Shown: one piece after another, positions 49,401-60,172 of the stretch
Layout of the letters: each line of letters begins with the position of its first letter
Position numbering within the stretch: position 1 is the first letter of the stretch
Source: Whalleya microplaca
Taxonomy: Eukaryota > Ascomycota > Sordariomycetes > Xylariales > Xylariaceae
Assembly (NCBI GenBank): GCA_022497155.1
Contig: MU385751.1
Coordinates: 62,001-126,000 of the forward strand
Reading direction: 5' to 3'
DNA: 64,000 nt
Notes under the pieces: model-generated
What the model saw: only the letters and a program-made list of their open reading frames with translations
What the model was told of the DNA's origin: nothing
Database searches by the model: none
Made by a program: the position numbers and the translations under genes

Positions 49401-49747
49401 AGAACGATTCCGAGAACGCAGGGAAATTCCGCAAAGAACGGACCTGGCAAGTCGTGAAGGAATATCTCACTAAGGTCGATGGAAAACGTCGTCTTGTCAG
49501 CTTGAACGAGGCGAACGACGTGGCCAAGAGACTGGGCGAAAATTACTCCTCACAGCGCTACTACCAGAAAACCACTACCCCTGGTGAAGATCGTGACGAA
49601 GAAGAGAAGAAACCAGAGGAAGAGGAAGAAGAGAAGGACTTTGTCACAACACAATATGCGGAGAAGATAAAGACAGCATGGTCCCTTGTCGAAGACCCGG
49701 AAGCCGATTTGATTATGTGTGATGATTGTGGAGAGCGTCATGCTTGA
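43434..49747 (+). CDS. large ankyrin-repeat protein with nucleotidyltransferase-like N-terminus
   Basis: Ten exons: 43434-44082, 44134-44162, 44213-44762, 45042-45124, 45175-45303, 45353-46522, 46682-47379, 47432-48438, 48492-48589 and 48746-49747, all phase-consistent, 1,804 residues. The N-terminal about 400 residues contain AAGSSVVNCLL and, about 35 residues on, SDVDLFLYGL, which resemble the Gly-Ser and Asp-x-Asp motifs of nucleotidyltransferases. Ankyrin repeats follow from about residue 500 (GRTPLHLAVISSTAEIVKCL, GRTALHLAAARGDAEIIKIL) and again near the C-terminus (GYSPLYLACLLGRVQFAKTL). Between them lie acidic, Lys/Glu-rich coiled-coil-like segments. The end carries a CDDCGERH pair that could bind a metal. 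I recognise this as a protein type conserved in filamentous fungi, without known function. Intron 5 (45304-45352) begins GCAAGT; intron 3 is 279 nt with a long T-rich tract. Confidence 0.85.
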
Positions 49748-52594
49748 TTTGAGGGGTCGGTGGCGGCGTTATGATACACCAAGGCTGTCTTGAAATCGAC
49801 GACTACTCGAGAAGTTAGCTACTAGTTTTTGTTTCGCTAATCTTTAATATACCGTTGGGTTCGAGTTACAGGTTAAGGATTACTATAGTGTAAGGCATCT
49901 CGTGAGCGAATTTATATATATGGCTATCCGCTATTTGAAGATGGCTAAACCCTAAGTCGTTAAAGTCTTATTAACCCTATTTTCGACAATTGGAAGTATG
50001 TCTGACGTTGGTTCTAAGCGGCCAACTAAGTGAGAGACATGAAATAACAGGATATTCCCGTACATATGAGACTGGATGACTAGGACATCGCTAGCGCTCA
50101 CTCCAATCAGACTTCTGCTTTCTTTTCACTCTTCCCTTCCAAACGTAGCATAGCCTGCCTATGACTTGCGTGCCATAACTCATTATTCTCATACCTTGGC
50201 AATGGCTGAATCTTGGGACTACATCACCTGTTGTAAGAGTTCTAGACTCGTCTGTAAACTTTCTTCATTAGCTTTATTCTATGTATATACAGTCATGATT
50301 GCAATTGAATTTGGTATCTTGCTTGGAAGTCTTCCGCAAGTATGCTTTCTAAAGAAAGTTTACTTTAGTACTTTCTTGAGATGTACAAGGTAGTCTTGAT
50401 GTGATGTATGACTTGAGCTCAGTTGGCGCAGCCATACCTCTTTGGTGGCATCACTTCAGTGGCCAGACATCCACATAAAGACTATATATACAAGTATTCC
50501 GATTACGACTTGCATTTGCAATGTGTAATTAAAAGTATATGTTTTACAGAATACCTCACAGATCGCTTTCAGAAATTTTTCCCTTGGGTAGTTGACCATG
50601 AGATATATGCATAACTACACAAGGGAAAGGGGCATAGTTTAGAGCTAGATCAGGCTACAACTGAACTACCGCTTTCTGGGCAAACATCTTGTCAGCCTAT
50701 GAGCATACTACTTGGATTTGAGGTCCTCTAAGGGACTGGAGTTACGATACACATACATGAGCCATTCACATGCTAGGGGAACCCTCGCTCGACTTTTCTA
50801 TCATACTACTCAGATTGACTACGTATCACAATGCATATAAACATACAGTCATTCGTTGACAGGACGCACAACTCAAACCATTGGCGACTGAACGCACACT
50901 TAATGGGGTCGCCTGAAAAGACTCGATCCATTAGTGAGCTGGTATCAAGGACGTCGAACTTCATATACGGTGTAAGCACGACTGAGTCATGCTAGGGATG
51001 AGTACCATTGGCCATGTCAGGCTTGCCAGCTGGGTCACAAGACAGTCTACGGACTTGTTGCGCAGTAGCAGTGTCAGGGGTATCGGAGGCCGAATCGGAC
51101 TCATCGGAATCGGAGCCGGCGGAGCAGGGGGTGTCGTAGTGTCGCCAGGTGTAAGAGTAGACAACCAAGAAGCGGATATATACGCATATAAGTCTATTCT
51201 GCACGATGAGGTGGGTATGTACATAGTTAGGGTGGATATCAGAGGCCCCATAGACTTTGTTCCCTGGAGGACTTCCAGATCCCCTTCCAGAGGGATATAC
51301 CTTGCTATACTACATTTCACTAACCAGAATAAGCTAGACCACGTGGATGCGCTGCGTGATGCTATTTTCAGGTCAGAAGATAAAGTTGCAATCGTCTTTC
51401 TACATCTCCGGCTATCTCAAATGTCTGTGCGTACTGTGCTGGGGCTGAGATCTGCCCGGGCTGCTAATCTCGGTCTGGTTGAAGTCGAGCATATTCGTCA
51501 TGGGCCTAATGGGCCTAATGGCTCTCCGTCTCATACCCATCTAAGGCAAATTCTCGAAATTAGTGATCCCGTTGGCTCTCTAGCTCTCTGGCTCCTCTGA
51601 AGGAGTCGGTGTGAAGAGGGTGTTTTCGACTCCAAATACGGGAGGTGGATAGGATGGCCCGCCTCCCTGTCAGCCTATGCGCATACGCATCCTTACATGC
51701 AACCACAACTTACGTAGTCCTTGGTGCTTATCAAGTGGTTGCGGCACGGCGGCTTGATCTGCTGTTGAAAAATAAGCCACCACGCCACCTCCGCAGCGGC
51801 GTTCCGGGGAGTTGCGGGTAGCACAGCAGACTTGATGTGACGGATGCTGTGCAGAAGAGGTTGTAAACTGTTGAGCGACTTCATACATATAGTAACTCGT
51901 ACTAAAAGTGGTAGGCTTAGTGGGTTGGCAATTTCCTATTCAAGATAAACTACATACCCTGTGACGATCATGATTTAGAAACAGTTCTGGGGACGTAAAG
52001 TCTAAATAGCGCAAGGTTTATACAGGACATAAATATCTTCGGCCCGTCCCTACCATGTATGTTGTGGGCCAATTCCCAGTATGGGCTACGCAACTTGTAC
52101 TAGTAGTAGATTGACTTCAGTGTGGAGGCCATCGAATTAAAAAACGCCTAGTCAGCTAGGGTTAGAAGCACTCACTCATTGCCAAGTTCCGGGACGGCTT
52201 ACTTACGGGTATTCTTATCAACCTGTGTCCGATGAACTTTGTAAGAGTTTTGGGCATCTATCTACTGCGTAGTAGTTAGCTCTTGCTTTTGTTCTGCTTA
52301 ACTCTCCGCACAACAGCTTCATAATGAGGGGGCTGGTGTCAAGGAAACGAGCCAAGCATCGTTATATTGAAATGAGCTATCTTGTTATATAACTCTCCAA
52401 AAAAAAATTCTCAACTTACACGTAGTAGTTTTTATATACATAAGGTGGTTTATAAATAACAAAATTCAATCATGAGAGCATAGCTTATAGCAATGGAAAT
52501 TCGTCACTAGCCCACCTAGCTCAATCCCTCGTGAAAGATCTCGTTGACGGATGCATCGCGTGCTATTTTTTCTGTCTCCTGAGCTGATAACCAA
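49748..52594. other. 2.8-kb intergenic region
   Basis: 3' flanks of the ankyrin gene (+) and of the membrane-protein gene (-). The longest frame is 50989-51600 (+, ATG, 203 codons, Gly/Ile-rich, no family resemblance), overlapped by frames on the other strand; I do not call it a gene. No RNA gene recognised. Confidence 0.5.
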
Positions 52595-53968
52595 TCATAC
52601 TGTTTGTTTCAGCCGTGCCTCGTCATTATACGTGATCGTGAAGTCATCCGTCCGCCGGATCTGCCCTTCAGGGTTCAGATTCTGATTGCTTGACTTTCTG
52701 AAGTTTCTTATGGAGTTCCTGATGGAAGGTACCTTGAGTGAAATAGATCTCTCATCGGAGACTTTCGGAGTCAGATCGAGGTCGTGATAAGAGCTCTTCT
52801 CCCGTGAAGAGAGCGAGCCGCTGCTGCCCTTTCTCCTGCTCCTGGTGACAAGACTGGCTAGAGACTCGCCAATGTTGCTCAGCAGCGTCCAGTCCAGCCT
52901 CAATTTAGCCATCGGCCGTAACGACGGTATGCAGCCCATGATGATAACTAGGCACTGCTCGACGCCGCACAGGAGGTTGACTAGCCCGTTGAAGTATCGG
53001 AAGTTCGTGCTACCAGCGATCGGCGTCGCGTTCATCCTCATGAAGACCACGACTACCTTTGCGAGTGCGGATCCCATTGTGATGAGCGATAGGCACATCA
53101 GGAGGATGAACCCGATCTTGCGTTGCATGGGCATGTTCAGTTTCCAGATAAATATTACGGGGAACAGCACGTAGGTCAAGTCGGAGATAGTGTAGAGTAC
53201 TATTATCCCAGGGATTAGCAGTGTGTTAGATACCGGCGGAGAGGGGAATCATGCTCACATTGCAATGCCAGTGATGCGTATTGCTGGACGCCTGGATCTA
53301 GATGTTGTGTAGCCGGTATGTTGATGTTCCACAGCGCTTCGATAGGGGTAACTTGCACCCAAACAAAGATGAGGGCCAATATATCAACGATGCCTAGCAC
53401 AGTAGTGAAAATGACAAGAAACCATTTGAACCACTTTCTGGTCTCAAAGATCCTAATCAGCATAATCACGATCGATATCCTAGCACAAAGGGAGACCAGA
53501 TTGGCAAAAGGGGCGGAAACCCAAGTCCATTTCTTCGTCATAATCAACTCCTCAGTTGTTAGATTCGTGGAATCTTTTCCAAGGCCCCAGTGAACCAAGA
53601 CCGTTACTATACACGAAATTAGATTAGCAATCTCCTCTTTGTACAATGTCTAGAGCGATATGCTCTGTTTTGAGAGTCCAAGCTCTATCGACTCTGTAAA
53701 TGTGTCGACGCAGCTCCCCTCGACAGTCAAAGGGGGGAAGAACACCAGGATACTTACTGCATGCTTGATAAACAATCTGCAGTACAACTGCTGAGATCAT
53801 GAACCAGTCGTCGCTTGATCCAAAGCTGCGATACCTTCTGCGGTAATAGATTCGTGCACTGACAGTGAAGATGGCAAGACCTGTCAGTGCCCAAGTCAAT
53901 CCCATGATCAAGGGCCCGATGCCCGGATCGTTGGGATTAACCGGTTTCAAAGCCACGGTCGACGACAT
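52595..53968 (-). CDS. Pth11-like seven-helix membrane protein (fungal rhodopsin-fold domain)
   Basis: Three exons, 53968-53758, 53606-53259 and 53199-52595, joined in phase 1 twice, give 387 residues. Seven hydrophobic segments can be followed: IMGLTWALTGLAIFTVSARI, then WFMISAVVLQIVYQA (continuing into ITVLVHWGLG across the junction), FANLVSLCARISIVIMLIRI, WFLVIFTTVLGIVDILALIF, LYTISDLTYVLFPVIFIWKL, ILLMCLSLITMGSALAKVVV and NLLCGVEQCLVIIMGCIPSL. A Ser/Arg-rich cytoplasmic tail follows. The pattern DDWF after helix 1 and HWGLGKD after helix 2 is typical of the SAT4/Pth11-like family, which includes plasma-membrane receptors and unassigned members in metabolite clusters. Intron 1 is 150 nt; its acceptor at 53607 was chosen by phase and the GCTAATC branch site, since the longer reading hits a stop. 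Role in the neighbouring cluster is possible but unproven. Confidence 0.82.
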
Positions 53969-54900
53969 GGTGAGCGATCGGATTCCGTGTAGATGGCAGC
54001 GGGGAAGATTGGAACGAGACAGCCGTCAACACAGCCAGCACTTCGCTGGATGCCAGCACAGATGCAACCCATTATTATAATCACCCAAACGCAACGTAAG
54101 ATCTGGCAGCCACAAGCCACACATTCCCACCCACACAATGTTGCGATATGCAAGATACATGCATAGAAGTGGCACATTCTGGACTGCAGGGATATCGGCC
54201 TCGAAATCGGCTCTCATTGGCGGATAAGATGAAGAGGGTGTCAATTTAAGGAGCTTCACAATAGTCCCTTTCTGTACCCGAGCTTCAAGCGCAGATAGGA
54301 TAAGGTAATAGACATTGGCATCGCATGGTGTTAGTTGTGACCTTCTCTCATGGCGATAGTAGATCAATGAGTACGATCCTACCATGCGTACTGGGATCGA
54401 TCGCTACCGAGGTAGGTGGTCATAGGATTGTTACTTTCCTTGATTGGTATGCAGCATGGCGCGTTCTCCATTCTTTCTAGAATCCTACGGTGGAATCAGC
54501 AAGTCAGCAATATGGAATGGCTTTCTTGTAAATGATTCTCCGAAGCTATCCATCCTTGTTCTAAATCGCCCACTAGGCCATCTAGTTGAAAGGCGAGGTA
54601 AATGATGCTTAATAACGCAACTCAGCTGACGTCGGTAGACTGAGAGGTCTATGTAATGATAGCTCATACCTTCAGAATTATAGCGGCGTCGCCAATTCAT
54701 TGGATCGCCCTCCCTGTTAGGCCTCTTCATACTGTTAAGTCGGTTTAGGAAGTATAGCCTGGTAAGGAAAGCTGCTATACCATGAGGCCCTGCTGGGCAC
54801 TTATTGTATGACTTAGGATTCTGTGTATGAAATTCAGGGTTAACCAGGGCACTTGGTCAGCACTAGTTCCATAATCATTATAAGGTATATTAACCCTATT
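53969..54900. other. intergenic region
   Basis: Promoter side of the membrane-protein gene (-) and 3' side of the Zn2Cys6 gene (-). No supported coding sequence or repeat. Confidence 0.5.
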
Positions 54901-56413
54901 CTAGCCCGTCCGGTCGAGGTGACTTTTCACCTCATCCATTATCCCTTTCAACGAAAGCCCGCCAAACCCGTCCTCTGAAGCCGAGCGAAGCATTTCTTGC
55001 GATAATAGTGTCTCTCGTATCGACACAGACACAGGGTCCATACTAAGGGCCAACCGGTCGACTTGTCGGGTGTCTGGAGCACTCGCATAGCCAGTTGAGT
55101 TGTTGATGCCTAGACAAGTCTCAATGACTTGAAGCATGCTCGAACTCAACTCAAGAAGAACCAATATTTTAAGACTCGAGTTATTCTGAAGAGGAATCCC
55201 CCCTAATTGTAAACTCGGCAACATCAGCTGCCGACGATTCGTCCCCGGAGGGGTGGTAAGTAGAAGACGGTTTATTTGCGAAAATATGGTTCGCCACGCC
55301 CGCATGGTGAGGACGTAGGTAGTCACTAGGGTAGTTGTAAGTGTAATATCTTGGACTTTCCGCCTTTGTATAGTATTAGTCGATTCTGAAGTGGAAGTAT
55401 AGGCAGGATTTATTGTATATTCCGAGTGACTTAGATGATCCGAGTCTCCTTGCCGTGATTGGGGTCCTGAAGCAGTAAAAGGTGTGGGCAGCGCGTTGTT
55501 GGCGACTGGCAAAGATGACCGTCCTTGTCTGGGACCGATGTCGTTGTCACGTTGCTGAAGTGGTGCTGTTTCAGCTGCCAGCATAGCTTTTAGGATATCC
55601 GAGAACCTTGAAGTCCTACTCAGTGCATGCTGAACTGCCGTCTCGATTGGACTTGGAGCATCCGTATATGGCATGCACGGGCCATTGCTCTGCAATATGT
55701 CGTGGTCATCAACAAGGCTTGCACATAGTTCCAAAAGATCTCTTAAGAAGTTCGATCGGTTTTCTGACCCAGTTCCCTCGGACGTCGAAGTAAAACCGAC
55801 TGTCGAATCACTAAACTCTGCCAATTCGCCGAAGGGCGATGATGCAAGACTCTCCCTACGGACATGCTCATTCTGCTTGGAAGCGGTAGGCTGGCTGCTC
55901 GGGTTCTCATTAAAGGAGAAATTGGACAGGGTGAGGTCGATTGGAGATGGGTAAGGCTTCCCCACGTGTCAGACTGCCGGAGGCTCAATGGCTCGATGGC
56001 TTGACTCACAGGACTGTCCATGTCTAGATCCATTTGAAGTTGATTCGACTCCCTTGTTTGATTATCTCTCGATGAGATGATCCCTCTCTGCAAGTTGGAC
56101 GAATTTCGAGGCGAGGCGTGAGGACCTCTGATGCTCCGACTATCAAAGCCGGACGGTGTCGTGGTGACACATATGGCACCGGTCTTGAGACATCGTTCGC
56201 AGCTATTTCCCTGGATAGACACCCTCTCACAGCGGAGCTTATAGTTGCGACACCTCTGAGAAGTCCTCTGGGTCAGTACCCATTCATGAATTTTGAGTGA
56301 GAATCTCACGGGTTCACTCCCGTGACCGGCACTGAGGAATGAATGATTGCTATATTTGAAGAGTTGCTTACATCGCAGGCACTACGTCGAGACTGCTGGC
56401 GCGACCTCTGCAT
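54901..56413 (-). CDS. Zn2Cys6 transcription factor, probable cluster regulator
   Basis: Three exons, 56413-56372, 56255-56010 and 55956-54901, all phase 0, give 447 residues. The binuclear zinc cluster is split by the first intron: ACD/RCRNYKLRCER, then SCERCLKTGAIC, giving C-x2-C-x6-C and C-x2-C-x6-C. Basic residues surround it (RSRQQSRR). The second junction, GTGAGT...GAAG of 53 nt, moves the reading from the frame containing MDLDMDSP to PYPSPIDLTLSNF; without it the protein stops early. The C-terminal half is helical (TTYVLTMRAWRTIFSQINRL, LKILVLLELSSSMLQVIETC) without the usual fungal_trans motif, as in many pathway-specific regulators. It likely binds CGG/CCG half-sites and controls the adjacent hydrolase and PKS (inference from position). 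The 115-nt first intron holds two overlapping hairpins. Confidence 0.86.
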
Positions 56414-58074
56414 TATCGGTTCACATGGAGCGCGGGCTCTCAAAACTACGAGTACCTAGGTATGGGAGCTTTATTTAGAAGCCCGGGAAGAGGTAAAGAA
56501 ATAAAGCAGGCTTATACGGCGTATCGTAGGGTTCCATCGCGTCTTTAGGTCTCATCTCGTTGCTACATAGGTTCCTTCGAGTCGGATTTAGGGATGATTG
56601 GCGAGTACGCAAGCATGCGAGCATGGAAACGTGTGCAGACGTAGGGACGCGAATGTCCCTAGGTTGGGTTGTATTAAGTTGAAGCTGTACGGAAGCAAAG
56701 GAGAGGCACTGTGACGTGATGGCGGGCTGTATCCTGATTAGGTGGCCGCGGGCGGTTGGCGTGTGGGGCTTGGGAGACGTTGACAGCGGCGTGATCCCGC
56801 TGGTCTGGCGCTAAGTGTGCGCCTTATTCTGCCTGTCTGCCGGCCTAAACGCCCTCGCATTAGTGCCGGTTGGCCCCCAAGCCTGTACCTGTAGGGCTAT
56901 TCCTAATCACCTAGCCTCGCTACCTACTATGTATATCTTGATGGAGGGTAACTAATAAATGCACACGCAGGGGTATTGTAACCGTACCATTCGCTACCTA
57001 CATAGGACTGCATCTGGGTTATGTATGGACTTTTCTTGGGTTTCTCTGGCTATCTTCGCTCTTATTGCAAGTGTAGAAAGAGGGAAAGAGAGACAAAAGC
57101 ATCTGAACGATGATACACCAGTGTCTATACTATGTAAATTACCCACCTATTCACTATGAAGGAACTTTGTTAGTTATCAATAGTTGATCCTTTCATGCGG
57201 AATGGCCGACGTATACTACTATACTAAGCTCCTACAGGTGTCTCCATGAGGGTGGGGGCTAGATCGACGAGCTACCCAGCTACCCTACCTGCTTACCGAC
57301 TAAACTTAGTACATGTGTAGAGCAGAAAAACTTACAGGTAAGATACGTGTTTTAGCTATTATATAGCCGTATATATTGCGCGTGATATTCGTAATCCCCT
57401 TGGGTATCATCCAATAGAAAGCTGACTCTCCTTAGCTGCTCGGTTCAGCTTCATTAGCTCGGCTGTGAAGCAGGCACTTCAAATCTAGAAGGGACTGAAG
57501 GGAGTAGATTCCCTCAAGGTAGGCAGCAGGATCTGCCCAGGTGCCTTGGCTGCAGCCATAGCCGAATAGGGCACCAAAGGTAGAGGCCATAGCTTATTCT
57601 TCCATCGTTTACCTTAGGTAGCCAATGGCTACCATTGCTCTTGTCCATTTACAGAACAGCTGGTCCATTTGCCGAGGCAGTAGATATGATTGTTGTAATG
57701 GGGGTGTGCTCGTCTAGGATTTACCAGGTTAACCCAAGCTTTAGTGAATCCCTTTCTGTCGCAAAGTCCATTTTGTACAAGGTTGGCCATCTCATCCCTA
57801 CGCATGAGACAAGCACCGATTGCCAATCGTAGGTGAGGGACCGATATATGCCGGCCGATCTTGAGTGTTGAGAATCCTGCGTATCTAATACCTTGTCATC
57901 CTTCCTGACTAAGGTGTGCAGATCAAGATTCATGTTGCTTACTGTACGTAACGGTCTTATTGGTACAGGAAGGCCAGTGTCATTCTCGGTCTTTCTGCGG
58001 GCTAGTTAAAGTCACATCATATCAATCTATGGCCGCGTGCCAAGCCACAACCGGTCCAGATAAGGCTGACTACC
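56414..58074. other. 1.7-kb intergenic region
   Basis: Upstream of the Zn2Cys6 gene and downstream of the hydrolase, both on the minus strand. Short frames at 56959-57159 and 57629-57933 have no family resemblance. Nothing else seen. Confidence 0.5.
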
Positions 58075-59558
58075 TTACACTGCCTCGTTGCGCTCCATAC
58101 CGAACCGCTTGTCAAGAAACTCAAACACGCGCTGATTACAGAGCGCAAATGCACCTACCTTAGCCTGTAGACTGCCTTCGCCTGGCTTCGCTGCAACCCA
58201 TACCTCTTTATCGTTGTGCTTCAGCCCGTCGAAGACCATGGCCGTGTGGTCACCAACATCAAAGTATAGCGAGTTCACAGCCCCGGTAACAAGGACCGGA
58301 CATTTCACCTGGTCAAGGTAACTGCCCTTAGCTTGCCGTAACGTGTACCGCTTCATCGCTCGAAGAAGCTCAGTTGGCGTAGAAACTCCCATGTATCGTG
58401 ATGTCGTGGCTATCTCCCACTTCATCTGGAAGGAGAACCGAGTGCCGAGCAATATCACACCGTCTACGAATCCATCTGAAATCCACCCCTTGTCCCACAA
58501 ATTGAGGAATGTTGGCGATACATGCCTGGTGGCAAAGTCCCACAGGTCGTAGAGCGGATCGATCGCAATACAGGCTTTGATCCGTTCATCGGCGGCTGAC
58601 CGAAGAGCGAAATAACCACCTAGTGAAGACCCCGCTACTGCGATCCGGTCCAAGTCCAGATCGTCGTTTTCTTTAGCATATTCGAATAGATAGTCCAGAA
58701 CGATTCCGTTCACCACCTCCCAATCCGGACGCATAGAGATACCATGCTTATGCAGGGTAAGGCCTTGACCGGGCCCTTCAAAGGTGAGTACAGCATAGCC
58801 TAACTCAGGTCCTGCCGACGGAAGAATATAGTAGATTTCTTCCTGTAGTGAGTCTGCACCTACCGGGTTGATGACGATAGGGATCTTGCCCGGCAGCCGG
58901 CACGATGGTGGCGGGAGATGCAGATACGCTGGTATTGACAGCCCCTTCTCATACGGAATCTGAAGCACGTGAACCGGTCCATCGGAGAGCTTCATGGCGC
59001 TGCCAAAGAGATCGGTGACTTTTTCTAGGAGTGGAACAACACGAGGATCTGATTTGCTCCCTTCCCCAGTCATCATGTATGCGCTAGCGCGGGTATAATT
59101 AGATGCTCGGAGAAAGGCCATTCGCGCGGCTACTCGGTGACCTACATGGATTATAGTTAATAGTCACTCTTTGAAAAGAAATTTTTGAAAAAATAAATAA
59201 AGATGAAATGAAATGACTCTGGGGCTACCAATAAAATAAGTCGAAAACATATAATCAGGATCGATGAACCTGAAAAGAGATGACATATGAAGCTCGGATC
59301 ATGTAGTGGTCCGGATGATAATGTGGGGATGACTTAGGTAATCAAGGAGAGCTTACCATGCCGCTGGGCTTCATGGGCCACCTCTTCTGCCGTCTGTGCC
59401 TGCTCAGACCAGGCCTTGTGCCAACCCACCGCGTCATTCTCACGAATATGCCCAACTGCATCAAGGAATTCGGCTACATCAGCGCCTCCATATCTGGCTG
59501 TGCTGAGAATTCGGACTGTTTCAAAGTTGAAGAACTGCCCTTGGTAAAATTGATGCAT
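58075..59558 (-). CDS. FrsA/DUF1100-type alpha/beta hydrolase beside PKS
   Basis: Two exons, 59558-59357 and 59141-58075, phase 1, intron 214 nt (GTAAGC...TAG), give 422 residues. The start is the ATG of MHQFYQGQFFNFETVRIL; the frame stays open further upstream but without ATG. Family blocks are RYGGADVAEFLDAV, RVAARMAFLRASNYTRASAY, IPIVINPVGADS, TFEGPGQG and the nucleophile elbow AGSSLGGYFALR (Ser near 240). The final segment reads GEGSLQAKVGAFALCNQRVF, where many FrsA-like enzymes have a His, so the triad His is not obvious. Hydrolases of this type sit next to fungal HR-PKS and PKS-NRPS genes and act in chain release or product tailoring. It is divergent from the PKS across 614 bp, which suggests co-regulation. 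Confidence 0.86.
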
Positions 59559-60172
59559 AGCCGAAGTCGTAGTTGTATTTGCTGTGGACCAACACGTCAG
59601 GGGAGGAATCACATGGAAAAGCGTAAGTATGTAGGTATTAACAGTCCCTTTAAGGTTGGAGGCTGGGTTTTAAAATATAATCCAATATCAATGCTTCGTT
59701 CCTTAGAGCTACCGGATCGCGCCTCATCGTTCATATGCTGCATGCCGATTGGTAGCGGCTTGCGTGACTCCGATACACCGGCCGGGGCTTTACCTATTTC
59801 GAGTGGCTGAGCTCCCAGCTCCGGTCGATGTAAGCCTGGAAAGCAACCAACCCAATGCCAGGCCTCGAGATGTCAGTCTACATATATATCTACGTGTATA
59901 CCTGTGGGTTCAAGCCGATCAATAGGGGCAAGGCCCAATTATTTGTTACTAATTATACGAATCTGGGGTTGAAACCCAAACTCAACCCGAGTGATTGGGT
60001 TCTAGTAAGCTATCTTATTTCTATATTAGACAGGGAAATACTAAGCTTCACTCACATCAGTATTGATACTGGCTTTAGGTAGTTCACCTTGTTTCAGCAG
60101 CCCGTCTCGAAACCGCCGGTCTTATCTTAGAAGCATGAAGAGAAACATCTCGGTGTTCACTAGGATGCAACC
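59559..60172. promoter_or_regulatory. divergent promoter, hydrolase / PKS
   Basis: 614 bp between the start codons of the hydrolase (-) and the PKS (+). It contains the palindrome CCGGCCGG at 59778-59785 and a CCGCCGG near 60112; such CGG/CCG half-sites are what Zn2Cys6 factors bind. Assignment to the neighbouring regulator is inference. Confidence 0.5.

Noticed and set aside
50989..51600. 203-codon open frame with ATG between the ankyrin and membrane-protein genes
   Set aside because: No recognisable domain, and frames on the opposite strand are equally open. A frame of this length is possible by chance in 64 kb. A transcript or orthologue would revive it.
56307..56324. hairpin resembling a tRNA T-arm
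   Set aside because: Loop TTCACTC departs from the T-loop consensus and no D-arm or acceptor stem fits; it lies inside an intron of the Zn2Cys6 gene.
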